From NCBI GenBank assembly GCA_030584005.1, contig CP129486.1, forward strand, positions 1,981,933 to 2,045,932: a DNA stretch of 64,000 nt. Reading direction: 5' to 3'. Position 1 is the first letter of the stretch. Each line of letters starts with the position of its first letter. The notes beneath the pieces were generated by a model. The model saw only the letters and a list, made by a program, of their open reading frames with translations, ran no database searches and was not told the DNA's origin. Shown one piece after another: positions 8,833 to 17,655 of the stretch. Made by a program: the position numbers and the translations under genes. Source of the DNA: Bdellovibrionota bacterium. GTDB taxonomy: Bacteria; Bdellovibrionota_C; UBA2361; JAFLCA01.

Positions 8833-9810
8833 TCAAATCGGAGAAGGCGGCCTCAACAGCTCCAGAGCCGTAAGGATTAGTTTCCTCACATCCCCTGGCA
8901 GCGCAGTGCCGTCGGCCTGAAGAATCGCTGAAAGCTCAGTATGTATCTGCCAAGCGCAATCCAACCGTCTTTGCGCCAGTGCAATTTCTATGTATTCGAG
9001 ACATCCCCAATCCCCGAGCCTAATGCCGGCCGTGACAGCGGCGGATAGTACTTTCGGGCTCAGGGAGAGCCGGTCGCCAACCCTATCTGCACCTTTCTCG
9101 ATGAGGTCGAATATATCTCCGGGTTGGGAGGCGCCAATATCTGGTGACTGGAGGTATACCGCAGCACACCTGCGTGCGACACGGATCAGGTGTTCACGAT
9201 CCCCCTCAGCAATGCTCTCATCTGGGTGGGCGCGAATATAAACTGGTATGGCCTCAAGGACTGCTGCCTGGAATAAGGGAGGAGACTCCTGATCATACAT
9301 CTCGAGGATGCAGCGACTATTCGCCGTAGGATGGGCCAAGTAGGAATGCAGGCTTCGCGCAAAGAGCTCTACCAGTTCTGAAGTCCCTTGAGGGCTAAGC
9401 TGAGGAGCGTCTTTCACGAGGCGCCGTACAAACTGGGCGTTAGTGAGCAAAGCGCTGCACGCAACCTTCTCCAATGGAGCGTTGCCCTCCCTGGGGTTCG
9501 CTTGGAGAATGCCCAGGCAATGACCCAGCAGCTGGGTGCAAGGGACACGGAGAGCGATCGGTAAATCGGAGGAAGCAATAAGTGAGCAGAGCTGGGAGGT
9601 CAGTCCCGGATAGTGCGAGGAGAGTCCATCCTCTGTGTCAACTGCCTTAAGATGCTCGGCGATTCGGAAGGCTGCCTGTGCACGCGAATCAAGATCTAAA
9701 GTGCGGTCCAGCAGCATCGCCTGCCACGCTGTATGGTCAGCCGGTTCTTCGCTGCGAATCCGGCTTGACGGATCATGGGGTGAACGAAGTGGTGCACACG
9801 AGGCTAGCAT
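8833..9810 (-). CDS. Helical repeat protein of unknown function
   Basis: The 325-aa product is almost entirely alpha-helical in character, with repeated Leu/Ala-rich helix pairs suggestive of HEAT/ARM-like repeats. The ATG at 9810 is preceded by GGGAG at a good spacing, and a TGA blocks upstream extension. Residues 2-5 read LASC, which resembles a lipobox, but there is no hydrophobic signal before it, so a lipoprotein reading would require a lost or mis-called upstream sequence. It lies downstream of livM with a 161-base gap. Function unknown. Confidence 0.55.
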   Translation of the reverse strand: MLASCAPLRSPHDPSSRIRSEEPADHTAWQAMLLDRTLDLDSRAQAAFRIAEHLKAVDTEDGLSSHYPGLTSQLCSLIASSDLPIALRVPCTQLLGHCLGILQANPREGNAPLEKVACSALLTNAQFVRRLVKDAPQLSPQGTSELVELFARSLHSYLAHPTANSRCILEMYDQESPPLFQAAVLEAIPVYIRAHPDESIAEGDREHLIRVARRCAAVYLQSPDIGASQPGDIFDLIEKGADRVGDRLSLSPKVLSAAVTAGIRLGDWGCLEYIEIALAQRRLDCAWQIHTELSAILQADGTALPGDVRKLILTALELLRPPSPI

Positions 9811-9971
9811 ATGTTCAAACTCCCGGGATCAATTGACTTAGTGCGGTTCGCACGGATAGATCGCTCCCCGTTCATGAACATATATCTTCAAGGGCAAGTC
9901 AAGGGAGTCACCTTCGGCAGGAGTGATCAAGCGTTCGTGGGACTCACTGCGCCATTGACTGCACAGCGCTG

Positions 9972-10874
9972 TTATACCGTCCGCTGAACGGGGAAAAGGC
10001 GATAGCGATTCACATACACTACTGCGAACAAGATGAGGGCGTAGATCATCTGGCGCATTGGCCCAAGAATAGACGAGGGAATCTCCATGAATCGCAGCGG
10101 TTCGGGAAGGAGCACAAGCAGGAACGTAGACCCAACCACGCCGAAGAATGAACCGGGACGTCCCACGACGACGATAGTAAGGACGAACACCATCTCGTGC
10201 AGCGCGAAGGAAGAAGGATCGATATAGTTCATATAGTACGCAAAAAGTGAGCCAGCGAGACCGGCGAAGCTCGATGCAATCACGAAGCTCAAGTTCCTGA
10301 GCATCCGAGTCGGAATCCCCAACGCCAAGCTCACCAGCTCCGACTCGCCCTGCGCTCTCAGCTGCCTCCCGTAGCTGGCACGAAAAAGACGATGCAAGAT
10401 AATGAGGGTTGCCAGTGCCATCAGCGCCGCAAGCATCAGAAAATTTCGATTGGCATAGAAGTCGATGTCAAGAATCTCCGGGCGTGGAATGCCGGGAATG
10501 CCAAGCACGCCCCGCGTGAGGCTCTTCCAATTGATTAGCAGGGCTGAGATCACAGCGCTAAAGGCTAGGGTGCCGATGGCAAAGTAATCCTGGGTCAATC
10601 TGAGCGCGATAGCACCAAGAAGAACCGCTAATAGGGCGCTCACGCACATCGAGGCGATTGTGCACACGAAGAATCCACGCCCGTAGTCTGTGCTCAGGAG
10701 TGCAGTGGCATAGGCGCCCAAAGCGTAAGCCGCTACATGGGCCAGGTTGAAAATACGCGCAACGCCGAAGCTTAGGTTGAATGACTGGGCCAGAATTAAA
10801 TAGATACAGATCAAAATCCCCAAATGGATGAAGTATTCCTGGCCGCGAACAAAGAACTCAATCAGCGCGCTCAT
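9972..10874 (-). CDS. livM: Branched-chain amino-acid ABC transporter permease LivM-like
   Basis: The 300-aa integral membrane protein has about eight hydrophobic segments. It shows the HAAT permease signatures NLSFGVARIFNLAHVAAYALGAY (only the core is diagnostic), RLTQDYFAIGTLAFSAV and the EAA-like loop near VVVGRPGSFFGVVGSTF. Its ATG overlaps the end of livH by 4 bases (translational coupling). In the LivFGHMJ system LivH and LivM form the inner-membrane pore for Leu/Ile/Val or related substrates (amides, urea). Without the binding protein the substrate cannot be assigned. Confidence 0.88.
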   Translation of the reverse strand: MSALIEFFVRGQEYFIHLGILICIYLILAQSFNLSFGVARIFNLAHVAAYALGAYATALLSTDYGRGFFVCTIASMCVSALLAVLLGAIALRLTQDYFAIGTLAFSAVISALLINWKSLTRGVLGIPGIPRPEILDIDFYANRNFLMLAALMALATLIILHRLFRASYGRQLRAQGESELVSLALGIPTRMLRNLSFVIASSFAGLAGSLFAYYMNYIDPSSFALHEMVFVLTIVVVGRPGSFFGVVGSTFLLVLLPEPLRFMEIPSSILGPMRQMIYALILFAVVYVNRYRLFPVQRTV

Positions 10875-11761
10875 GCCACCCTCAACTTGCTGCCGAACAT
10901 GCCCTGCGGTCGAAACAGAAGCACTCCCAGAATAATCACGAAGGCGAATGCATCTTTATATCCTGCGGGTAAACTGTAGCCGAAGAAATCGATACCAATG
11001 CTCAAATTCTCGACCAATCCCAATATGAAGCTGCCTGCAACCGTTCCCCATACATTGCCAAGTCCGCCCAGGATCATGGCGGCGAAGGCCTTGATCGTAT
11101 AGCTGCTCCCCATCGTCGGCTGTACGTTGGTCTCCATACCCACTAGGACACCGGAGTATGCGGTCAACAGGGTGGCGCACAGGAACACCATCGTAACGGT
11201 GCGGCCGCTGCTGATCGATATGCTCTCGGCGGCATGCTCATGTTGAGCGAGGGCACGAATTTTTCTCCCCGCCGCGGTGCTGTGAATAAAGAAGGCTAGT
11301 AATGAGAGGAGTCCAATCGCGCTTCCGATAATCACGATCTGAATCGGCGTAATAAATATTCCGGCAATCTCTATGCTGTCGATCGATGCCGAGGGGGAAA
11401 TTGACTTCACATTGACCCCAAAGATCATGGCAACGGCGGACTCCAATATCGTGCCCAACGTCAAGGTAGTGACAAAAGGGAGCAATGGATGGAGCGTTCG
11501 AAACGGGAAGATGAATATGCGCAGTGACAGCCATCCGACCAGTAATGAGGCCCCCACGGAGAAGGCGACGCTTCCCAGCCAGCCCCATCCCATCATGTGG
11601 AAGGCGAAGTACACGGCATAGGCGCCTATCATCATGAAGTGGCCATGAGCAAAATTGAGAATTTTAAGCAATCCGTAGGTGAGAGAGAGACCTGAGCTGG
11701 CTAAGGCGTAAATGCTTCCCGAGATCAGCGCATTTACAAGCAGTTGGGGAAGAATATCCAT
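10871..11761 (-). CDS. livH: Branched-chain amino-acid ABC transporter permease LivH-like
   Basis: The 296-aa permease begins MDILPQLLVNALISGSIYAL and shows the LivH-type NFAHGHFMMIGAY motif and the MILGGLGNVWGTVAGSF EAA-like loop that contacts the ATPases. It has about eight transmembrane segments. The ATG at 11761 follows AAGGG at good spacing and is the first gene of this unit; a hairpin repeat lies upstream at 11798-11832. LivM follows with a 4-base overlap. The nearest ATPase, LivG-like, is at 3431-4231; LivF and the binding protein are not in the window. Confidence 0.9.
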   Translation of the reverse strand: MDILPQLLVNALISGSIYALASSGLSLTYGLLKILNFAHGHFMMIGAYAVYFAFHMMGWGWLGSVAFSVGASLLVGWLSLRIFIFPFRTLHPLLPFVTTLTLGTILESAVAMIFGVNVKSISPSASIDSIEIAGIFITPIQIVIIGSAIGLLSLLAFFIHSTAAGRKIRALAQHEHAAESISISSGRTVTMVFLCATLLTAYSGVLVGMETNVQPTMGSSYTIKAFAAMILGGLGNVWGTVAGSFILGLVENLSIGIDFFGYSLPAGYKDAFAFVIILGVLLFRPQGMFGSKLRVA

Positions 11762-11797
11762 GAATTGACCCTTATTGCGGGGGCCCCACCTATCAGT

Positions 11798-11832
11798 AGC
11801 GTCAAAAAGGTATTTTTGAATCCACTTCTAGC
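11798..11832 (+). repeat. Dispersed hairpin repeat, copy C
   Basis: TCAAAAA (11802-11808) and TTTTTGA (11813-11819) pair around a 4-base loop, followed by TCCACTTCTAGC. It has the same 26-base frame and 3' block as copies at 842 and 61680. It lies between divergent livH and the AAA+ gene; the remaining roughly 150 bases to 11990 show no gene and probably hold promoters. Confidence 0.6.
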
Positions 11833-11990
11833 AACCAACGATTATCTGGTTAGTGGTGCTCAACGGAGGGTACAGGATTTTCAGTTTCTGTCGACCCCTA
11901 GCCCTAGAATTGCCTTAGGCACGGTTTGACTGGATTTTTTATGAAGCAGCACCGGCGTCTTCTCCGATCTGTTAGGAGAGGTAGAGTCGG

Positions 11991-13115
11991 ATGCTGCCCC
12001 CGAAGAAAAGACAACGTAATAATTACAACGAGTTAGCGCAGGCTCCCTCAGCCCAGGCTGTCTCTGCGCCTTCCCCTGCCGCGCCCTCCAGAGGCAATCC
12101 TTACGCAGTACTGGGGCGTCCGGAGGAGCTCTCGGAGCGACTCGGGGAGGTCGGCTACCAGTGTCTTCCCTTTATCGCTACTCAGATAGCCCTGCTCTTT
12201 CATACGCCGTCCCCTGCGCGAGCTCGCGCATTGCTCCTGGAAGGTCCCTCGGGCTGCGGGAAAAGCTTTCTTGCCAAGGCACTGGCCAAGATTAGCGGTG
12301 CAGAATTGATGTGTCTGAGCTGCTATCGGGGAATGCCGATGCAGAACTTGATTGAGTATCCATCGACTCTGGCCATGGCCAACGCGATGACGGGGAAATC
12401 GGGTGCCGGCGCTGAGGAGCTTCTCAACTTAGGGATTCTTTCCCGCGCCTACTTAAAGTCGCAGACGCAGCCCGTAATCATGCTCATCGACGAGCTCGAC
12501 AAACCAGAAGGCTCCATCGACACGTTCTTTCTCGGTCCGATCCAGGATGGAAAGATCTGGCTAGAATCACGACCACCCATAGAGGCCAACACCGAGAACC
12601 TGCTGCTCATATTTACCAAAAACTTCAACCGTGTTCTGGACGAGGCGCTGCTTCGACGTGTCCATCCGATAAAGATGACCTACCTCGATTCAACTTTGGA
12701 GCGTAAAGTCCTCTCTCCCTTCTGTCACCCTGTGCTCGTTGCGAATCTCGTTATGGTGGCCGACCGCATGCGCAATAGTTCGGGGTCGTATCAGTTTGAA
12801 CGTCCTCCTGCCCCCGAAGAGCTGCTTACCGCAGGCAACTATGTCTCCCATTTGCTGGAGTGGGGCATGAAAGATTTTGCATTCGTCGGCAAGAATATTT
12901 GGGCCATCTTGGCCAAGTCTGAGCATGATCGAGCGGTGCTGGAGCACATGTTGCGCTTTCATCCTGATTTCATGGATCCACTATTCCCCGATGGGAGAAA
13001 TGCCCCTCTGGAGGAGATATACAAACGACTTGGCAGAATCGTATTGCAGGGACTCGTTGACGACCCGGAGGCCACCAAGCGGGAGCAGGCCTGGAAGGAA
13101 CTGGAATACAATTAA
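11991..13115 (+). CDS. MoxR-like AAA+ ATPase
   Basis: The 374-aa protein has a disordered Pro/Ala/Ser-rich N-terminus (about residues 1-40) and one AAA+ module: Walker A EGPSGCGKSF (about 83-92), Walker B VIMLIDELDK (about 161-170), and sensor 1/arginine-finger-like LLLIFTKNFNR...EALLRRV (about 200-225). MoxR-type ATPases usually act as chaperones for VWA-domain partners or in enzyme maturation. No VWA gene is adjacent; the gene stands alone, divergent from livH and convergent with the Wzc gene. The client is unknown. Confidence 0.75.
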   Translation: MLPPKKRQRNNYNELAQAPSAQAVSAPSPAAPSRGNPYAVLGRPEELSERLGEVGYQCLPFIATQIALLFHTPSPARARALLLEGPSGCGKSFLAKALAKISGAELMCLSCYRGMPMQNLIEYPSTLAMANAMTGKSGAGAEELLNLGILSRAYLKSQTQPVIMLIDELDKPEGSIDTFFLGPIQDGKIWLESRPPIEANTENLLLIFTKNFNRVLDEALLRRVHPIKMTYLDSTLERKVLSPFCHPVLVANLVMVADRMRNSSGSYQFERPPAPEELLTAGNYVSHLLEWGMKDFAFVGKNIWAILAKSEHDRAVLEHMLRFHPDFMDPLFPDGRNAPLEEIYKRLGRIVLQGLVDDPEATKREQAWKELEYN

Positions 13116-13263
13116 GCGCTGCTGTGATTCAGCGGCCGATCACAATCGTCATTCAAGGCGAACGCACTCAAGGAAAAAATGCTCGCTGCCCTCCCCGCAC
13201 TTTGGGGCAAGGCATGCTATGTGCGGTAAGCGATTAGGCCCTCCCTGACACCGGACGCCTCTC

Positions 13264-15612
13264 TTAACGTCCCGAAGCAGCTCTTGGGATGCTGTGGCCT
13301 TCACCCGATTCGCCACGGTTGTAGTACGAATAATAGTAGCGGTTGTAGTAGTAGTAGTCCCCGCTTGTGATATCGACATCATTGAGCACCGCTCCCAGGA
13401 AGCGTGCACCTACCGATTTCAACCGATCGCGGGCATCTCGCACCACCTTGCGCGGTGTACCGGCAGCTTTGACCACCAGCACCACCCCATCCACATAGCG
13501 GGACAGGATCACCGAATCAGTCACCGGGAGCACAGGAGCGGAATCAATGATCACGTAGTCGTGGGTTGCCGCGAGCTGGTCCAAAAGGTTGGCCATCTCC
13601 AAGGAGCCCAGTAACTCTGCCGGATTGGGCGGGGTGCGGCCGGAAGGAATAAAGGTTATGCGCTTGACTACATCGCGCACCGCTACCTCATCGAGAGTTG
13701 CCTGCCCCGTTATCACATCTACGAGCCCGGCACGGGTTGGATCAACCCGCAGGTGCTTGTGAACGCTGGGACGCCTGAGATCGGCATCGATAAGAGCCAC
13801 ACGACCACCGGCGCTTGCCAAGCACGCTGCCAGATTCACCGAGGAGGTGGTTTTGCCCTCGGACGACTGCGCCGATGAAACCAATATGGTCCGCGGGGGT
13901 TGTCCAGCCTGCGAGAGCAGGATGCCGGTACGGATAGTGCGATACGCTTCGGCGGCCAGAGATTTTGGCGCAGTATGGAACGCTATCGGCAAATTGGCCT
14001 CGCCATTCGTAGAGATGGGCAGGTCAGAGTCGGAGAAAGTCTCTGAGCTCTTTGCCTGCTCCATGGCCGAGTCGAGCTCTTCAAGGGCGAAAGATGGGAT
14101 AACTCCAAGGGTCGGAAGGGCCAGGAGCTGCCCCACCTGCTCCGGAGTGCGCACGGTGTCATCGAGGTAGTTGAGCAGGAAGGCCAGCGCTACCCCCACC
14201 CCCGCTCCCAGCAACAGACCTAGGCCAAGCAGAAGTTTCTTATTGGGGAAGCTGGGGAACATCGGTATGGCGGCTCGATCCACCACTGCGACATTCGATG
14301 AGTTGCTCTCCACGGCTAGAGAGGTTTCCTTTATCTGCCGCAGGACGTTCTGAAGCAGCTCGCGGCTGGAGGTAAGATCCCTGTCCAATGAATTATAGGA
14401 AACGGAGCGCTTTGATAGTTCGAACGCACGGCTCTTCTGCTGCTCCAGTTCTTCTTTAAGGGTTGCTTCCTCCTGCAGCGCCGCCTGGTACTTCGATTCC
14501 AAACCGCGCACGATCTCCTGGCGCTGCTGCTTCAGTGCCGTTCTTAGTTGCACAATTTGGGCTTCAATCTGCTGTACCCGCGGATACTGCGGGGTGAACT
14601 TCGCCAAGAGCTGCCCCTTTTCAGCCTCCAGCCGGGCCAGTTCCGAGCGGATGCTTTGGACTGAGCTGTCATCAAACCCGGCGCTGCTGCTTTCGATCGC
14701 TTCCGCAGCGCGCTTGAAGGCGTTCTCTGTCTCAATGCGCTTGGCCGTCGCCTCGGTCAGCAGTTGATTCAACTGCGACATCTTTTGCACAGTTATATTT
14801 TCGTCCTTGTTGACGGCGACAATCGAGTTGGCCTCTGCATAATCGGCCATCTCCCGCTCGAGGTCCGCCACGCGCTGCCGCAGCTCGTCGGCTTGACCCT
14901 GCAAAAAGGTGAGCGCTCTTGATTGCTGCTCCACCCTTCCCTTGCGCACCCACTCTATGTATTCCTCTGCATGACGATTGGCGACCAGTGCCGAAAGCTC
15001 CGGCGATTCGGTTGTGGCCTCAATTCCGACAAGCGAGGTGCGGCGAACCGGCTTCACTCGAATCAGGTCGAGGTAGCCGCGCAGGTATTTCAACTGATGC
15101 TGATAGCCGTGTGCGCCGTTAAGGGTGCCTGTGTCAAGCTCTACAGGCTCATCAGCAGAGAAGAAGCGCTGCCAAATCGAACTTTTGGACTGCGCTACGT
15201 GGGCGTGCACGTCAGGATCGGTAAGCACGCGGTCGGCTAAGGAGTAACTCCTCAACTCCTCAATTTGGGTTTCGAGGTAGTTTGCCTCTTTGCTCTTCTG
15301 TTGCAGGAGATCTTCTATCTTGGTGGCAGTCAGCACCGGCTCGTAAGTGCTGATTCGAATTTTGCTTTCCGCAGTATAACGGGGGGTAACCGTAAATGCA
15401 TAAATGAGTGCCAGCAGTCCAAACACGACCACAGAAAACACGATCAGCCATCGATATTTGACCAGCACCTGCCAGTAGATCCTTAACTCTGGCTCGGAGT
15501 GAAGCTGCGGCTCGTAGAGCTCTGCCCCTCGGTGGGACGAGGAATGTGCTTGCGGGGTAAGGGTGCCCGGAGCGGCTGTCGTAGGAAGTAATTTATCGTT
15601 TGTCTGATTCAT
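13264..15612 (-). CDS. wzc: Wzc/GumC-type polysaccharide co-polymerase with tyrosine kinase domain
   Basis: The 782-aa bacterial tyrosine kinase has a Wzz domain with TM1 at about residues 52-72 and a long periplasmic coiled coil (about 200-440). TM2 lies at about 458-480, and the cytoplasmic kinase has Walker A SSEGKTTSSV (about 582-591) and Walker A' ALIDADLRRPS. The C-terminal Tyr cluster (YYYYNRYYYSYYNRG) is the expected autophosphorylation tail. It controls chain length and export of capsule or exopolysaccharide with the outer-membrane Wza encoded just upstream (15-base gap). No glycosyltransferases follow in the window, so the polymer genes lie elsewhere. Confidence 0.93.
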   Translation of the reverse strand: MNQTNDKLLPTTAAPGTLTPQAHSSSHRGAELYEPQLHSEPELRIYWQVLVKYRWLIVFSVVVFGLLALIYAFTVTPRYTAESKIRISTYEPVLTATKIEDLLQQKSKEANYLETQIEELRSYSLADRVLTDPDVHAHVAQSKSSIWQRFFSADEPVELDTGTLNGAHGYQHQLKYLRGYLDLIRVKPVRRTSLVGIEATTESPELSALVANRHAEEYIEWVRKGRVEQQSRALTFLQGQADELRQRVADLEREMADYAEANSIVAVNKDENITVQKMSQLNQLLTEATAKRIETENAFKRAAEAIESSSAGFDDSSVQSIRSELARLEAEKGQLLAKFTPQYPRVQQIEAQIVQLRTALKQQRQEIVRGLESKYQAALQEEATLKEELEQQKSRAFELSKRSVSYNSLDRDLTSSRELLQNVLRQIKETSLAVESNSSNVAVVDRAAIPMFPSFPNKKLLLGLGLLLGAGVGVALAFLLNYLDDTVRTPEQVGQLLALPTLGVIPSFALEELDSAMEQAKSSETFSDSDLPISTNGEANLPIAFHTAPKSLAAEAYRTIRTGILLSQAGQPPRTILVSSAQSSEGKTTSSVNLAACLASAGGRVALIDADLRRPSVHKHLRVDPTRAGLVDVITGQATLDEVAVRDVVKRITFIPSGRTPPNPAELLGSLEMANLLDQLAATHDYVIIDSAPVLPVTDSVILSRYVDGVVLVVKAAGTPRKVVRDARDRLKSVGARFLGAVLNDVDITSGDYYYYNRYYYSYYNRGESGEGHSIPRAASGR

Positions 15613-15627
15613 CAGCCGTACCAGTAA

Positions 15628-16758
15628 TCATTGGATATTATAGGTGCTGCCGACACCGAAGTTGATTATTCGAGTGATGGCTTCATACGTATCCTGGGTA
15701 AGCCGCCGACCGCTATGTGAGGGCACTCGAACGATATCGCCATTTCTGAGCCGGGGATCGCGCTCCTCTCCCCGTGCCACCTTGGCCAGATCTACCACCA
15801 AATGCACCTTCTCTTGCAGCCCTGCGGCGCGCACTACCTCGATTTCATCCACCTTGGCCGCATAGGTGATGCCTCCAGCTGCGGCGAGCGCCCCCAGCAA
15901 GGTCATCTGCTGCGCGAGGTCAAAGGAGCCGCCCTTCGACACCTCGCCCTCTACCATTACCTTACCGGCTTCAGGCACTACGATCATGTCCCCGCCACGC
16001 ACAGGAATCTCCAACGGAAGTCCTCCGCGCGTTCCGAGCACCTGGTCGAGATACACCTCGATGCCGTTGGCCGAGCTGACATTTCGATAGGATTCCAAAG
16101 CAAGGCGGGCTCGAGCCTCCGCATCAGTGGACTGGGAAACACCGGAGTGCTCGGCTGGAATAAAATTCACATAGTTTCCGGCCTTGTCGGTGACACCCCC
16201 TGCTTCGCTAAGCAGCTCCAGCAAACTGTGCCCACCTCTTTTTAATGGATAATTACCTGGTTCCTTGACTGCGCCCATTACGGCGACCTTCTGACTTGCA
16301 TAGGTCGAGACAGCTACCGCCACCTGAGGATTCCTCACGTAGGTGGCCAACTTTCTGGTGAGCTCCGCCTGCAGCTCCGCCTCGGTCCTGCCAGCGGCGA
16401 CCACCGCGCCGATTAATGGTAAGGGAAGAATGCCCGTATGCCCCACCCGGGCCGTAATATTGAGTTCAGGCACATCGAATACCTGCAACTCCAGTTCATC
16501 TCCGGGCCCTATTCTATAGCTTCGCTCCCTGAACTCAGATCCGGTGCGCTGCGAGATGAGCTTTAGCAACCGCTCCTCATGCGCCAGTTCCTCGTCGTAG
16601 AAACGCCTTCGATCCTCCTCGATCGATCGCATGGGCATGCCAACGGATTCGGCATCTGCGATTATTTCGGAACGTGGTTCTATAAAACCACGGGTGCTGC
16701 AGCCGAGCGCACCAAGCAGGGCTATTGAAACAAGATACATCCTAATTACGAACTTCAT
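15628..16758 (-). CDS. wza: Outer-membrane polysaccharide export lipoprotein, Wza-like
   Basis: The 376-aa protein has a signal peptide ending in lipobox ALGC (Cys about residue 20), a Poly_export domain (YRIGPGDELELQVFDVPEL, about 81-99) and SLBB-type domains (QKVAVMGAVKEPGNYPL; GKVMVEGEVSKGGSF). This is the architecture of Wza/GumB/KpsD exporters that form the outer-membrane portal. Its start overlaps the end of the SBP-like gene by 4 bases and Wzc follows 15 bases later, so these genes are translated as one unit. Confidence 0.92.
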   Translation of the reverse strand: MKFVIRMYLVSIALLGALGCSTRGFIEPRSEIIADAESVGMPMRSIEEDRRRFYDEELAHEERLLKLISQRTGSEFRERSYRIGPGDELELQVFDVPELNITARVGHTGILPLPLIGAVVAAGRTEAELQAELTRKLATYVRNPQVAVAVSTYASQKVAVMGAVKEPGNYPLKRGGHSLLELLSEAGGVTDKAGNYVNFIPAEHSGVSQSTDAEARARLALESYRNVSSANGIEVYLDQVLGTRGGLPLEIPVRGGDMIVVPEAGKVMVEGEVSKGGSFDLAQQMTLLGALAAAGGITYAAKVDEIEVVRAAGLQEKVHLVVDLAKVARGEERDPRLRNGDIVRVPSHSGRRLTQDTYEAITRIINFGVGSTYNIQ

Positions 16759-17654
16759 GATCCCCTTGGCGATTGGGATTGGTAGGCAACGTTAGCAATA
16801 TCAATAGCTTGGCCGCAATTAAGGGACAGCCCCTGGCGGAAGACTACATAGAATATAGAACACTCCGCCACCTGCAAAGTTTCATCTTTTCTCGCCCTTT
16901 CTAGCACCTCGTCGGAGACACTAAATGAGATATCCAACCCGCCTAGCCTAAGTGAGGTAAGGGCCTGAGTTGGTTCAGGGTAACTCTTAATCTCGATCCG
17001 CTGTGCCCCGGGGGGACCCTCGCGCCGTTCGAGAAAGATACGTTGCTGCTCCTGAAACTCCACGATTCGGTAGGGTCCGCTCCCTACGAAGTGGGTTCCC
17101 GAACCGAAGTGAGACCCGAAAATTTCGCGGCTTCTCTTTTCTACTATAGGACAACTGCAAAAAACGCTCAGCAGCGCGTCGGCGGACATCTCCTTGCCTC
17201 TGCGCACGGAGACTGTACCCTCTCGGATGGCACTGACCTCAAAATCGTGAGCACCCCTGCTCTTACAGAACTCCAAGGATGATACAACGTCAGCGGTCGA
17301 AACAGGAGCGTGCGAAGAGAATCGGCGTCCTGTCCGAAGGGAGAACTGCCAGCTCATGCCATCAGCCGAACTCTGCGCAGCCGAGGCGATGCCAAGGGAC
17401 CAGCCTCCGTGAGTCGATTCTTTCAATAGCGTCTCGAACACGCTGCTGCGGAGCAAGAATGCAAAAGGACGCGGAGAATCGTACAGGTTCTCGCGCCAGG
17501 TAATCTCAGGCACCGCAACGGTAAGTTGATCGGCCCGACTGTCTAACGATCCGAACAGCGTCTGTATCACGATCAATGTTAGCGCGATGCAGCCCGCACT
17601 GCTCAATGGCAACCGTCGATGCAGCGGGTGAAACATCGAAAAAGCACTCGGCAT
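16755..17654 (-). CDS. Truncated-looking SBP family 5-like (oligopeptide-binding) protein
   Basis: The 299-aa product from the ATG at 17654 has a signal or anchor segment (about residues 18-40). It then shows motifs of extracellular solute-binding family 5: DGMSWQFSLRTGRRFSS...VSTADVVSSLEFCK and FVGSGPYRIVEFQEQQRIFLERR, then a LRLGGLDISFSVS block. Normal family members are about 500-600 aa with a second lobe; here the protein ends soon after the first ligand lobe. It sits between an unknown membrane protein (1-base gap) and wza (4-base overlap), so it is part of the envelope/polysaccharide operon and is probably not a peptide importer. No permease is adjacent. Confidence 0.7.
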   Translation of the reverse strand: MPSAFSMFHPLHRRLPLSSAGCIALTLIVIQTLFGSLDSRADQLTVAVPEITWRENLYDSPRPFAFLLRSSVFETLLKESTHGGWSLGIASAAQSSADGMSWQFSLRTGRRFSSHAPVSTADVVSSLEFCKSRGAHDFEVSAIREGTVSVRRGKEMSADALLSVFCSCPIVEKRSREIFGSHFGSGTHFVGSGPYRIVEFQEQQRIFLERREGPPGAQRIEIKSYPEPTQALTSLRLGGLDISFSVSDEVLERARKDETLQVAECSIFYVVFRQGLSLNCGQAIDIANVAYQSQSPRGS

Positions 17655-17655
17655 G

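Noticed and set aside
9795..9810. Lipoprotein reading of the 8833-9810 gene from its LASC residues
   Set aside because: No hydrophobic signal precedes the Cys; only three residues lie before it and a TGA blocks upstream extension.
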